Assembly: GCA_020741275.1 (NCBI GenBank)
Contig: DYZK01000022.1
Location: 1 to 48,459 of the forward strand
Direction of reading: 5' to 3'
Length of the DNA: 48,459 nt
Source: Corynebacterium urealyticum
GTDB lineage: Bacteria; Actinomycetota; Actinomycetes; Mycobacteriales; Mycobacteriaceae
In this document: positions 37,833 through 45,441 of the stretch, one piece after another
Layout: the number at the start of each line of letters is the position of its first letter
How positions within the stretch are numbered: position 1 is the stretch's first letter
Program-made: the position numbers and the translations under genes
Notes under the pieces: generated by a model
Database searches by the model: none
The model's input: only the letters and a program-made list of their open reading frames with translations
Told to the model about the DNA's origin: nothing

Positions 37833-37858
37833 TGCTTCAGGCCGGGGCGAAGGATGCG

Positions 37859-37905
37859 AAAACCCCGGCGGGCTGGACCTCGAAGTTGGATCCAGCGCGC
37901 CGGGG
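37859..37905 (-). terminator. Terminator of the minus-strand tRNA gene
   Basis: CCCCGGCG-G-GCTGGA (37863-37877) pairs with TCCAGC-G-CGCCGGGG (37891-37905) with one G/G mismatch; read on the minus strand it is followed by TTTT (37862-37859). It also separates csoR from the tRNA gene. Confidence 0.75.
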
Positions 37906-37939
37906 GAGCCGCCGCGAGTTGGGCGGTGAATGATTGTTG

Positions 37940-38013
37940 TGGGACTAGCGGGGCTCGAACCCGCGACCAGCGAATTATGAGTTCGCGGCTCTAACCGACT
38001 GAGCTATAGTCCC
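37940..38013 (-). tRNA. tRNA with CAU anticodon (Ile2 or elongator Met)
   Basis: A complete cloverleaf on the minus strand: acceptor GGGACTA/TAGTCCC, D-arm AGCTCAGTCGGTTAGAGC, anticodon stem GCGAA/TTCGC with loop CTCATAA (anticodon CAU), T-arm GCGGGTTCGAGCCCCGC, discriminator A; CCA is not encoded. The GGG...CTATAGCTCAG beginning resembles actinobacterial tRNA-Ile more than the usual GGCGGGG of elongator tRNA-Met, so I lean to tRNA-Ile2, whose C34 is changed to lysidine by TilS. The choice is not certain. Confidence 0.85.
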
Positions 38014-38076
38014 GCCACCAGGTCATTGAACCACACCACACCCTTAAAGCCGATATTGTGGCCCTGAACTGCTGAT

Positions 38077-38105
38077 TTGGTGCTTATAGGCTTGCTGGGT
38101 AGAGT
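38077..38105 (+). promoter_or_regulatory. Promoter of the first tRNA-Asn
   Basis: TTGGTG (38077-38082), 17 bases, TAGAGT (38100-38105), about 26 bases before the mature 5' end. The second copy has the same -35 and spacing. Confidence 0.6.
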
Positions 38106-38131
38106 GTCTATTCGTTGCCAAGATGGCATAT

Positions 38132-38203
38132 TCCCCCATAGCTCAATGGCAGAGCACTCGACTGTTAATCGAGCGGTTGCTGGTTCGAATCCAGCTGGGG
38201 GAG
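38132..38203 (+). tRNA. tRNA-Asn (GUU), copy 1
   Basis: Acceptor TCCCCCA/TGGGGGA, D-arm AGCTCAATGGCAGAGC, anticodon stem CTCGA/TCGAG with loop CTGTTAA (GUU), T-arm GCTGGTTCGAATCCAGC, discriminator G; CCA is not encoded. It differs from copy 2 at one base, the C at 38174 (T at 39136), in the variable region. Confidence 0.96.
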
Positions 38204-38209
38204 CAACAC

Positions 38210-38244
38210 AAAGCCCAGGGTCCAAGGCCCTGGGCTTTCTTTTT
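38210..38244 (+). terminator. Terminator after tRNA-Asn copy 1
   Basis: AAAGCCCAGGG (38210-38220) pairs with CCCTGGGCTTT (38228-38238), seven-base loop, then C and five T residues (38240-38244). Confidence 0.9.
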
Positions 38245-38313
38245 CTAAAGCCTCACCGTGTGGCGGATTCTGATGGAAATCTCAAAGATCCTTCGACTTT
38301 GACGACTGGTTGT

Positions 38314-38329
38314 TAGCATCAGTTTCATG
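38314..38329 (+). promoter_or_regulatory. Leaderless promoter of the orphan gene between the tRNA-Asn copies
   Basis: TAGCAT (38314-38319), seven bases, ATG at 38327: the same geometry as the host's housekeeping genes in this window. TTCGAC at 38292-38297 is a weak -35. Confidence 0.45.
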
Positions 38330-38911
38330 CACCAGCTACGGGAGGATATGGGGCACGTTCTCAACTATTTGAATTTTGTCGGTGCGGGAACCCCGAGAAT
38401 TTACCTCAGAAATCCGTATCAGTATGCACGTCGGGGGATGAAAGTCGAAGGGGATATTTGGTGGCCTGGGGGAGAGCGGTCGCTCGCTGACTTGTGGATT
38501 TGGCGGGAACATCTCAATCGAGGAACCTACTTAGCTGTCGGTTCGCATCAGCAAATTGTAGGCCTCTGGCCCGATTCGAAGTCACATCATCAACGCCATT
38601 GGAAGGTGAGCTTAGGAGCGGACTACTGCTGGGTTGCTGAAGAAGCTTGGGAACGGGTATCAAAATTCTTTGTTAAGCGTGCAAAAAGTCGCTTCCGTCC
38701 ACCGGCCGTAAGGAAAGCGTGCGCATGCTGGGCGCAGGAATTGCACGCGGCAGCGCCCACGACAAAGCCGTTATTCTTCTACGGCGGTGTAAAGAAAGCG
38801 GCTCAGTTGGAGGCTCCAGTGAACGCGTTTGATGAACGGAAGGTGCCGGAGGAGGCTTTCGAATCCTGGTTTAAAGCCTTCCTGCACTGGGTGGATCGAG
38901 TGACCTCCTGA
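38327..38911 (+). CDS. Orphan protein of unknown function, between two tRNA-Asn genes
   Basis: A 194-residue protein that I do not recognise. It is rich in Trp (GDIWWPGGE, LADLWIWREHL, SHHQRHWKVSL, DYCWVAEEAWERV, ESWFKAFLHWVDR), Arg and Lys, with no signal peptide, membrane segment or known catalytic motif. Base composition is visibly lower in GC than both flanks, and codon use is less biased, so recent acquisition is likely. It is the only gene between two nearly identical tRNA-Asn genes, has its own leaderless-type promoter and is followed by a strongly structured 180-base non-coding stretch. No integrase or toxin/antitoxin partner is present. Confidence 0.62.
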   Translation: MHQLREDMGHVLNYLNFVGAGTPRIYLRNPYQYARRGMKVEGDIWWPGGERSLADLWIWREHLNRGTYLAVGSHQQIVGLWPDSKSHHQRHWKVSLGADYCWVAEEAWERVSKFFVKRAKSRFRPPAVRKACACWAQELHAAAPTTKPLFFYGGVKKAAQLEAPVNAFDERKVPEEAFESWFKAFLHWVDRVTS

Positions 38912-38914
38912 TAC

Positions 38915-38987
38915 CTTCCGCGAGCTTCGTGAGGCCACGAACTTGGGTTCGTCCAGTGTGACTATGCACTGGACGCGCATACGGAAG
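38915..38987 (+). other. Structured non-coding element (three-stem fold with an alternative hairpin)
   Basis: Outer arms CTTCCG (38915-38920) and CGGAAG (38982-38987) enclose two perfect hairpins: TTCGTG/CACGAA (38926-38931, 38936-38941) and CGTCCAGTG/CACTGGACG (38950-38958, 38967-38975). ACGAAC/GTTCGT (38937-38942, 38947-38952) is a competing hairpin that would exclude the first and break the second. A further GGTCAGC/GCTGACC pair lies at 38993-39029. It may be a structured RNA or a recombination remnant. Confidence 0.4.
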
Positions 38988-39051
38988 CCTACGGTCAGCC
39001 TTTCTCTTGCGATACGGGTTTCGCTGACCTGCGATATAGGAGTGCCAAGAT

Positions 39052-39080
39052 TTGGTGGACGGGGTAAGCCTTAGTAAGCT
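39052..39080 (+). promoter_or_regulatory. Promoter of the second tRNA-Asn
   Basis: TTGGTG (39052-39057), 17 bases, TAAGCT (39075-39080), 13 bases before the mature 5' end. Confidence 0.6.
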
Positions 39081-39093
39081 TCCTCCTGAGCAT

Positions 39094-39165
39094 TCCCCCA
39101 TAGCTCAATGGCAGAGCACTCGACTGTTAATCGAGTGGTTGCTGGTTCGAATCCAGCTGGGGGAG
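39094..39165 (+). tRNA. tRNA-Asn (GUU), copy 2
   Basis: The same cloverleaf as copy 1 with the loop CTGTTAA; 71 of 72 bases are identical and the flanking T before and CA after are shared too. The copies start 962 bases apart in direct orientation. Confidence 0.96.
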
Positions 39166-39168
39166 CAA

Positions 39169-39203
39169 AAAGACCCAGGCCGTATAGCCTGGGTCTTTCT
39201 TTA
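39169..39203. terminator. Bidirectional terminator between tRNA-Asn copy 2 and the BCCT gene
   Basis: AAAGACCCAGGC (39169-39180) pairs with GCCTGGGTCTTT (39187-39198). T residues follow on the plus strand, and on the minus strand the stem runs into TTTTT, so it can end both the tRNA and the convergent transporter transcript. Confidence 0.88.
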
Positions 39204-39219
39204 CTTGCGGGGGCGGGAA

Positions 39220-41385
39220 CTAGCGGGAACTATCGTCCTTACCCTCCGGAGCATCGCCGCTCTCCGCATCGTCCGGGGAGGCATCCTCCGAATCTAATTC
39301 CACGCTGGAGTCAGACACGTATTCGGTCCAGTAGTCCTCCATCGCACGGGCATCGTTGGCGATCTCCGCCTCTGCTTCAGCCCGGGCCTCAGCGTCGGCG
39401 ACAGCCATCTCGAACGCCTCCCGTTCGATCTGCTCACTGGCCTTCTCCTCGGCCCGGTGGACCATGAAGTCCTCCGAGGCGTTATCGGTGTACCACTTAT
39501 GGAAGGACTCGTCCTCCACATCAACTGCCTCGGCAGCACCCTGGCCGGCCGGCACCTGGGTGGCGCCGAAAATGAAGTGGCCATCGTGCTCGTCCAAGCC
39601 CCGACGCACGCCCCGGTCGATCGCCTCCACGGCGAAACGACGCCGCAGCATCACCGGGTCGTTGTGCAGGTCCTTCGCCCACGCCACCATGACGCCGACG
39701 AGGATCACCGCGAACGGCAGCGCACAGGAAACCATGATGGCCTGCAGGCCGGACAGGGCGTCGTCGCCACCGGCGAGAAGCAAGAACAGGGCGACCGAAC
39801 CCAGGGCGGTGCCCCAGATGATCGTCACGGGCAGGGAGGGGACCGGGCGACCGCTCTGGGACATCGAACCCATCACGTTCGTCGCGGAGTCCGCGGCCGT
39901 GTTGAAGAAGATGATGATGGCGATCAGCGCGATGATGTTCACGAGACCAGAGAACGGCAGCTTGTCGATGAGATCGAACATGACGTTCTCTCCCGAGCCC
40001 TTGATCTCGATCGGATCGCCGCTGAGGTTGCGCCAGATGGTGGTGCCACCGAAGACCACGAACCACGCCAGGGACAGACCCGTCGGCACGAGCAGTACCA
40101 CGCTGACGAACTGGCGCAGCGTGCGGCCCTTGGAGATCTTCGCGATGAACATGCCCACGAACGGGGACCAGGAGATCCACCAGGCCCAGAAGAGCATGGT
40201 GTAGGCGGTGACGAACTCCTTCTCCTCCGGGCCCTGGGAGGGGTTGGCGGACATCATGTTGATGAAGTTCTGGATCAGCTGCAGCACAGTCGGCGGCAGC
40301 AGATCGAAGATGAACAACGTTGGGCCGGTGATGAGCACGAACAGACCCAGGGTGATGACCAAACCCATATTCGTATTCGACATGATGCGGATGCCGCGCT
40401 TGACCCCCGAGGTCGCGGAGAGGATGAAGAGCGCGGTGAGGATGGAGATGATTGCCACCATCACGCCGTCGCCCTCCAGGGGCTTGCCGGTGATGATCGA
40501 GGTGCCCGTGCGGATCTGCAGGGCGCCGATGCCCAGGGAGGTCGCGGTGCCGAAGAGGGTAACCAGGACAGCGAAGATATCGATGATCTTTCCCGCGACC
40601 CGGTTATTCGGGTCCGTGATCAGCGGCTCGAAGAGCGAGGAGATCAGCGGCAGGCGGCCACGGCGGAAGGCTGCGTAGGCCAGGGAGCCACCCACCAGCG
40701 CATACACCACCCACGGCATGATTGCCTGGTGGAGGATTGCGGCGGTCAGTCCCGGGAACACAGCGTCATGGCTGCCCCCTTCCACACCCGCGAACGGTGG
40801 CGGGTTGAGGAAGTGGGTCAGTGGCTCCATTGGGCCGTAGAAAATCAGACCGATGCCCAGGCCCGCGGCGAAGAGCATGGAGATCCAGGCGAAGGTGGAG
40901 AACTCGGGCTCGGAATCATCCTGGCCGAGCCGAATCTTGCCTGTCGGGCCGAGCCCCACGACCAGCAGGAAGACCAGCGTGGAGACCATGATTGCGGTGA
41001 ACATCCAGCCGAAGTGGACGACCACCCACTCGCGCATGGTCCCACCGGTTTCAGCGAGGTTTTCGGGCGCGATGATCGCCCACACCAGCACGGCGATGGC
41101 GGCGGTGAGCGCCACGGCGAAGACCGGCTTGTTGGTCTTGAACTCCGCGTCGGTGTTTTCGACATCGATGCCTGGGATCAGGGCCGGGTGGATGGAGCGC
41201 TCGCCGCTGGAGGCCTGCGCCAGGGCGGTGCGGGCTCGCCTGGTCATCGCAGCCTGGGTTTCGCGGCGCCGGGCGCGTTCCTGGTGGGCACGTTCGGCAG
41301 CCCGCTGCGCGCCGGCAGCGGCTTCTTCCTTATGCCGTTGCGCGGCTGCCTGTTCGGGTGGCAGGCCGCGCGGGTTGTCTGACAC
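39220..41385 (-). CDS. BCCT-family compatible-solute transporter
   Basis: A 721-residue sodium-coupled carrier of the betaine/carnitine/choline family, probably for osmoprotectants (betaine, ectoine or proline). About twelve membrane spans lie between residues 85 and 590. The family signature WWISWSPFVGMFIAKISKGRTLRQ is present in parts near residue 395, with FYGPMEPLTHFLNPP near residue 195. Termini are long: about 80 N-terminal residues rich in Arg, Ala and Glu, and about 125 C-terminal residues that are strongly acidic (DSSVELDSEDASPDD), unlike the basic tail of BetP and more like LcoP or EctP. GTG 41385 is chosen because GGAAGGA lies seven bases upstream; an in-frame start at 41445 lacks one. 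Confidence 0.9.
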   Translation of the reverse strand: MSDNPRGLPPEQAAAQRHKEEAAAGAQRAAERAHQERARRRETQAAMTRRARTALAQASSGERSIHPALIPGIDVENTDAEFKTNKPVFAVALTAAIAVLVWAIIAPENLAETGGTMREWVVVHFGWMFTAIMVSTLVFLLVVGLGPTGKIRLGQDDSEPEFSTFAWISMLFAAGLGIGLIFYGPMEPLTHFLNPPPFAGVEGGSHDAVFPGLTAAILHQAIMPWVVYALVGGSLAYAAFRRGRLPLISSLFEPLITDPNNRVAGKIIDIFAVLVTLFGTATSLGIGALQIRTGTSIITGKPLEGDGVMVAIISILTALFILSATSGVKRGIRIMSNTNMGLVITLGLFVLITGPTLFIFDLLPPTVLQLIQNFINMMSANPSQGPEEKEFVTAYTMLFWAWWISWSPFVGMFIAKISKGRTLRQFVSVVLLVPTGLSLAWFVVFGGTTIWRNLSGDPIEIKGSGENVMFDLIDKLPFSGLVNIIALIAIIIFFNTAADSATNVMGSMSQSGRPVPSLPVTIIWGTALGSVALFLLLAGGDDALSGLQAIMVSCALPFAVILVGVMVAWAKDLHNDPVMLRRRFAVEAIDRGVRRGLDEHDGHFIFGATQVPAGQGAAEAVDVEDESFHKWYTDNASEDFMVHRAEEKASEQIEREAFEMAVADAEARAEAEAEIANDARAMEDYWTEYVSDSSVELDSEDASPDDAESGDAPEGKDDSSR

Positions 41386-41411
41386 TGTGGGATCCTTCCT
41401 CGCATTTGCTC

Positions 41412-41435
41412 GCCGACGTATTAAGTGATGTCGGC
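41412..41435 (-). promoter_or_regulatory. Inverted repeat in the BCCT gene promoter
   Basis: GCCGAC (41412-41417) and GTCGGC (41430-41435) flank 12 bases that hold the minus-strand -10 candidate TAATAC (41423-41418). A regulator bound here could control osmotic induction; the protein is unknown. Confidence 0.35.
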
Positions 41436-41550
41436 ATAAATGCATTCAGTGTAGTGAAAGGGCGTACAGACTACCCTAAAACGCCGGTTATGAGGCTGTT
41501 CCGGATCCTTAAACCGTGCCACAGCTGGGTGGGGGCGCGGGCTATTGCAG

Positions 41551-42291
41551 CTAGCTATGTGCCCCGGCCAGGCGAGGCGCACTGCTGTCCACATTCGGTG
41601 GGAGGGTGGATTCCTCTTGGACGCCGTTGCTGGTCGCCCGGGTCGTGACGGAGCCAGTCGCACCCTGCGCGGTGCGGTAGGTGACCTGGACGGCGTCCTC
41701 CCCGAGGCGCTGAATCCCAGTGACGGCGGTGATGAGTCGCGGTTGCGGCGAGTTCACCGGGTTGCCGTTGTGATAGAGCAGCACTGCCTCCTTGGGGCCG
41801 TCGTGCTCGCCGGCGATGTGGATCCAGGACAGCGTCTTGCAGGGGTTATAGCGGTTGGCCTTCAGCGTGTAGTGGAAGCTGCCGCCGCCTGCCATCGGGA
41901 TGGTGGTGTTGTTCAGCGGCGGGGCGCTGCGGTTGCGGCAGTTGTAGTCCGGCGCGCTCGCCGCCGGCGTGCCCGGGGTGGTGGCCGCTCCGTTGCTGCG
42001 GTCGGGTTGTGGCGCAACGTTGTGGGGCGACGTCGCCGGCTCCGGCGTGCCCTCGTCCGCCTGGTCGGTATCGCGGGCCAGGGTGGGCTTGGGGGTGGCG
42101 TGGCTCGTCGAGGTGGTGGGGGACGCGCTGCTGCTCGTCGTGGGCGGAGCGCTCGATGTGGTCTCGGGACTCTTGCCGGTGGGTTCTTCTGATCCTGAGC
42201 CGCACGCGGTCGCGGTGGCGAGCAGGGGGAGGGTGCACGCCAGGAAAAGTAGCTGGCGGGACCGAGGTCGGGCATGCGCTGGGTGGGTCAC
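41551..42291 (-). CDS. LppP/LprE-type lipoprotein
   Basis: A 246-residue lipoprotein: basic N-terminus, hydrophobic LLFLACTLPLLATATAC with the lipidated Cys near residue 30, a long Thr/Ser/Pro-rich linker (residues 35-110), and a C-terminal domain with YNCRNRSAPP, NPCKTLSWIHIAG and LLYHNGNPV that resembles the LppP/LprE domain of mycolate-containing actinobacteria. It should sit on the outer face of the cytoplasmic membrane with the linker spanning the wall. The start is GTG 42291, six bases after GGAGG. Function of the family is not known. Confidence 0.75.
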   Translation of the reverse strand: MTHPAHARPRSRQLLFLACTLPLLATATACGSGSEEPTGKSPETTSSAPPTTSSSASPTTSTSHATPKPTLARDTDQADEGTPEPATSPHNVAPQPDRSNGAATTPGTPAASAPDYNCRNRSAPPLNNTTIPMAGGGSFHYTLKANRYNPCKTLSWIHIAGEHDGPKEAVLLYHNGNPVNSPQPRLITAVTGIQRLGEDAVQVTYRTAQGATGSVTTRATSNGVQEESTLPPNVDSSAPRLAGAHS

Positions 42292-42470
42292 GGTCGCCTC
42301 CTTCTTTGGGCCTGCCGGTTGGGGTGCTGGTCACAGTGCCAGTGACACGGTGCCGATCACACGGGGGACCGCGGACCCGCGGTGAGCTGTTGTGAAAGCC
42401 AGTCTAACGGTCAGGGGTGCGACGCGTTTGTTGAGGGGCTCGGGTGCATGGTGTTGTCTGCGGCGTGCGC

Positions 42471-42486
42471 TAACTTTAGGGGCATG
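42471..42486 (+). promoter_or_regulatory. Leaderless promoter of the gene at 42484
   Basis: TAACTT (42471-42476), seven bases, then ATG (42484). No clear -35. A perfect ACCGCG/CGCGGT hairpin lies upstream at 42368-42383 in the divergent region. Confidence 0.5.
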
Positions 42487-43476
42487 ACGAAGCCACACGA
42501 TCACCACCCTGATGACGCCGGCGCCGAGAGCGGGGGCGCCTCGGGTCCGCAGCCGCCGGAGTACCGTCGCGCCGGCGACACCCCAACCGGCAATGGTGCC
42601 GGAAAACGGGGCGCCAATCCGTGGGCCCAACCGGGAGCTGGCCCGTCGGCACAGGAGAGCTCCGGCCAGTGGGGGCAGGCTGGCGCGGGTTATGGCGCAG
42701 GCGCAGCCCAGCAGTGGGGGCAACAGAATCCTTATGGCGTCCCGGCACAGAGTGGCCAGTGGCAGGGCCAGGATTACGGTGGCCAGGGCTATAACAATCA
42801 GGGTTATGGTGGGCCGAACTACGGCAATCAGGGCTACCCGGAGCAGGGCTATGCGGGCCCGGGTGGCCAGTGGCAAGGTCAGGGCTATGCCCCGCAGGGT
42901 TACCCGGAGCAGCCGGAGGAGAAGTCCAGCGGGCGGAACATTCTGATCATCGTGCTGGTGGTTCTGGCGCTGCTGGCCGCCGCGGGCTTCGCCGCATTCT
43001 GGTTCACCGGCAAGCCTGGCGGGGGAAAGAGCTCCGAGCAGACCACCGTGAGTTCGGCCGAGGGCACGGATGCCCCTGGCTCCGAGGAGGAAAACGCCGA
43101 CGCCGGGAGGGACGATCGCGACGAGGACGCCAACCGCGAGGACGATGACGAGGACACCGACGACGAGGCCGGTTCCCGTCCGAAGAACCCGAACCTGCCA
43201 GGGTATGCGACTCCGGTGAACTCCTCGGCGCGGGGCTCGAACCCGGGCGGCGACCTGAACAGCGTCTGGAAGTCCGGCCCGACCAGCGATAGCTTCGCCC
43301 TCGCGGTGCGCGATGCCTACGTGGACGCCTACTTGAACGGCGACGAGGATGATTTCAATCACGTGGTGGAGGCCTACAGCGATGTCACGGGCACCAGCTA
43401 CACCATGACCTGCCGCGATAACGGCCAGTACGTGCACTGCACCGGCGGGAACGACGCCAATGTCTACATCGCTTAA
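42484..43476 (+). CDS. Single-span membrane protein with Gly/Gln/Tyr-rich N-terminus
   Basis: A 330-residue protein in four parts: a low-complexity N-terminus (about 1-148) with repeated Gly-Tyr-Gln/Asn units (NNQGYGG, GNQGYPEQGY, GQGYAPQGY); one membrane span (about 150-173, ILIIVLVVLALLAAAGFAAFWF); an acidic Asp/Glu-rich linker (about 180-230); and a small extracytoplasmic domain (about 255-330) containing YTMTCRDNGQYVHCTGG with two Cys that could form a disulfide. The family is not known to me by function; such proteins are common in corynebacteria. It overlaps the next gene by 17 bases, so they are coupled. Confidence 0.78.
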   Translation: MTKPHDHHPDDAGAESGGASGPQPPEYRRAGDTPTGNGAGKRGANPWAQPGAGPSAQESSGQWGQAGAGYGAGAAQQWGQQNPYGVPAQSGQWQGQDYGGQGYNNQGYGGPNYGNQGYPEQGYAGPGGQWQGQGYAPQGYPEQPEEKSSGRNILIIVLVVLALLAAAGFAAFWFTGKPGGGKSSEQTTVSSAEGTDAPGSEEENADAGRDDRDEDANREDDDEDTDDEAGSRPKNPNLPGYATPVNSSARGSNPGGDLNSVWKSGPTSDSFALAVRDAYVDAYLNGDEDDFNHVVEAYSDVTGTSYTMTCRDNGQYVHCTGGNDANVYIA

Positions 43477-44443
43477 CCGGCGCGCCGTGGTCGCGGGAAC
43501 TGTCCTGGCCACCGGCCTGGGGTTGGCGTCCTGCACCATTCCCACCGACCACCGGGACGAGGAGGAGCCGACCGTGGCGCAGACCGGCCCCCGCGAGTCC
43601 GTGGGGCCCAAGCCCACGCGCGGGGCAGACTCGGATCGGGATGGGGAGCGGAGCGGACCGCGACCGACAGGGGAGGAGACCGCGGAGGGCGCACCCATCG
43701 ACCAGGCGAAGCTTGAGGCGATCGTTCAGGAGGTCTCGGCCCAGTTTGGTGCTCAGGTTGGCGTGGCGCTTGGCAGCGGTGCCAGGGCCGTGCGGGCCGG
43801 CGCGCTGCAGGGTGGTGCCGAGCCAGCATGGTCGACGATCAAGGTACCGCTGGCTATCGCCGCGCTGCGCTCTGCGGGAGGGGATAGTTCCGCCGCTGCC
43901 CGGGCCATTCAGTCCTCGGATAACGCGGCGGCGGAGCAGCTGTGGGCTTCGCTCGGCGGTGGGGCTGCCGCAGCCGATCAGGTCGCGTCGGTGATCCGCG
44001 AGTACAGCGGGCAGGACGTATCCGTGCAGCCAACCGTCACCCGCCCGGGCTTCAGTGCCTATGGGCAGACCCGATGGACGTTGGCGCAACAGGCCGACTT
44101 CGCCGCGGGCCTGGCGGAGGCAGCGGGGCATGACCCTGCGGCAGGCGCGGTCTACCGCCTGATGGGCCAGATCATGCCGGGGCACGCCTATGGCATCGGC
44201 CAGCTGGCGGGGTCCGCGTTCAAGGGCGGTTGGGGGCCGGACGAGTCCGGCGGCTACCTGGTCCGCCAATTCGGCGTGGCGCCGGTACACGCCCTGTCCG
44301 GCGGGGGAGCCGGGGACGGTGGCTCCAGCGCAGCGGACGCGGTGGTGCCGATCGCGATCGCCGTGCGCGCCGCGGACGGCTCCTACGAGACTGGCCAGCA
44401 GGTTCTCAACACCATCGTCCAGAAGCTTAAGGCCGGGGTTTAA
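43460..44443 (+). CDS. Class A beta-lactamase-fold lipoprotein (LppW-like)
   Basis: A 327-residue lipoprotein: twin-Arg-containing N-terminus (NRRAVVAG), lipobox LASC with Cys25, a charged linker, then a serine beta-lactamase fold from about residue 80. Visible catalytic-type motifs are S125-T-I-K128 (SxxK), S153-D-N155 (SDN) and K255-G-G in the KTG position; the usual Glu166-type residue is not obvious. The relaxed KGG and the lipoprotein form suggest an envelope protein of the LppW group rather than a drug-hydrolysing enzyme. It overlaps the upstream membrane-protein gene by 17 bases and is likely translated by coupling. Confidence 0.78.
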   Translation: MSTSLNRRAVVAGTVLATGLGLASCTIPTDHRDEEEPTVAQTGPRESVGPKPTRGADSDRDGERSGPRPTGEETAEGAPIDQAKLEAIVQEVSAQFGAQVGVALGSGARAVRAGALQGGAEPAWSTIKVPLAIAALRSAGGDSSAAARAIQSSDNAAAEQLWASLGGGAAAADQVASVIREYSGQDVSVQPTVTRPGFSAYGQTRWTLAQQADFAAGLAEAAGHDPAAGAVYRLMGQIMPGHAYGIGQLAGSAFKGGWGPDESGGYLVRQFGVAPVHALSGGGAGDGGSSAADAVVPIAIAVRAADGSYETGQQVLNTIVQKLKAGV

Positions 44444-44463
44444 GCGCCAGGGCCTCATCGCGG

Positions 44464-44492
44464 AGGCTCATGCGCCCCGGGAGGCGGAGCCT
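44464..44492. terminator. Hairpin between two convergent genes
   Basis: AGGCTC (44464-44469) pairs with GAGCCT (44487-44492) and, inside, CGCC (44473-44476) with GGCG (44483-44486). No T-run on either side. Confidence 0.35.
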
Positions 44493-44524
44493 AGCAAGGC
44501 CCAGCCGCTGGTGCCCGGGCAGGC

Positions 44525-45397
44525 CTAGTCGGCCATCGCCTCCCACAGCTGGGCATTGAACTCCGGCCAGCGGTCCTTGGACCACTCGCCGAAAGGCTCG
44601 TCGGTGAGCACCACCGCGGCCAGCCCCTGCTCCGGGGCGAACCACAGGAAGGTGCCGGACTGCCCGAAGTGCCCGGCCACCGTGGCGGGCATGTTCTCGC
44701 CCATCCAGTGGGGGGTTTTCTCCCCGTGAATCTCAAAACCCAGGCCCCACGGGCAGGGGGTCTGGCGGCCGTAGCCAGGCACAACACCCACGAGGTCGGG
44801 GAACTGCACCGTCAGGGCCTCAGCCACGGTCTGCTCCGCGAGCAGCTTCGGGCGCAGGAACTCCTCGGCCAGGGTGGCGATCGCCGACGCAGAAGCGCTG
44901 AAGCCGTGGCCAGCGGACCCCTCGACGGTGATCTCGATGCCCAGCGGCTCGCAGATCCCGAGGTGCACGTATTCCGCGAAGGACATCTCGGTGGCCTGCT
45001 CGATGAAGCTGGCCAGTACCTCGTAGCCCGCCGAGGAGTAGATCCGCCGGGTCTGCGCCGGGCGCATCTGCCGGTGCTTCCGGAACTCGATGCCGGAGGC
45101 ATGAGACAGCAGCTCGCGGACGGTCGCCGGTTCCTCGAAGGAGGGCACGAGGTCTGCGGGGACCTTGTCATCCAACTCGAAGGCACCCTCCTCGACGGCC
45201 ATCAGGGCGGCGTAGGCGGTGACGAGCTTCGAGACGCTGGCCAGCTGGAAGACATGCTCCATGTCGCCGTGGGTGACGACGTCAGCGTCGCCTCCCGCGC
45301 CGTCCCCACCGCCGAACGTGATGGCCGCGGCCGCCACGTTCTTCACCGGCCAGTCCGCGACTTGATTCAGGACGTCCGTGGTTGCGGAATCAGTCAT
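44525..45397 (-). CDS. Serine hydrolase of the beta-lactamase/esterase (class C) family
   Basis: A 290-residue cytoplasmic protein with the SxxK motif S54-V-S-K57 (QLASVSKLVTAYAAL), the tyrosine motif YSSAGYEVL near residue 125, and HFGQSGTFLWF near the C-terminus in the place of the KTG region. These are marks of the EstB/DAP-aminopeptidase-like beta-lactamase family. No signal peptide is seen, so a role as an esterase or amidase inside the cell is more likely than antibiotic resistance. GAGGAAG lies just before the ATG. It is the third gene of an apparent aceE-acp-hydrolase operon, 44 bases after the acyl carrier protein. Confidence 0.82.
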   Translation of the reverse strand: MTDSATTDVLNQVADWPVKNVAAAAITFGGGDGAGGDADVVTHGDMEHVFQLASVSKLVTAYAALMAVEEGAFELDDKVPADLVPSFEEPATVRELLSHASGIEFRKHRQMRPAQTRRIYSSAGYEVLASFIEQATEMSFAEYVHLGICEPLGIEITVEGSAGHGFSASASAIATLAEEFLRPKLLAEQTVAEALTVQFPDLVGVVPGYGRQTPCPWGLGFEIHGEKTPHWMGENMPATVAGHFGQSGTFLWFAPEQGLAAVVLTDEPFGEWSKDRWPEFNAQLWEAMAD

Positions 45398-45441
45398 GCT
45401 TCCTCGCAGTGTTCCTTTCTCGGCGCTTTCCTAGCCGCCGA

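Noticed and set aside
38912..39093. Integron-type attC site behind the orphan gene
   Set aside because: The stretch is folded, but the paired core sites RYYYAAC and GTTRRRY are not found in the right places, and there is no integrase.
38132..39165. Complete mobile element at the tRNA-Asn copies
   Set aside because: No integrase, transposase, relaxase or terminal inverted repeats are present; only the duplicated tRNA and one gene support an insertion history.
43460..44443. Functional class A beta-lactamase
   Set aside because: KGG replaces KTG and no clear Glu166-type residue is seen; a lipoprotein of the LppW type is the better reading.
44525..45397. Antibiotic-resistance beta-lactamase
   Set aside because: SxxK and Tyr motifs show the fold, but no signal peptide is present and the KTG region is HFGQSG, as in EstB-type esterases.
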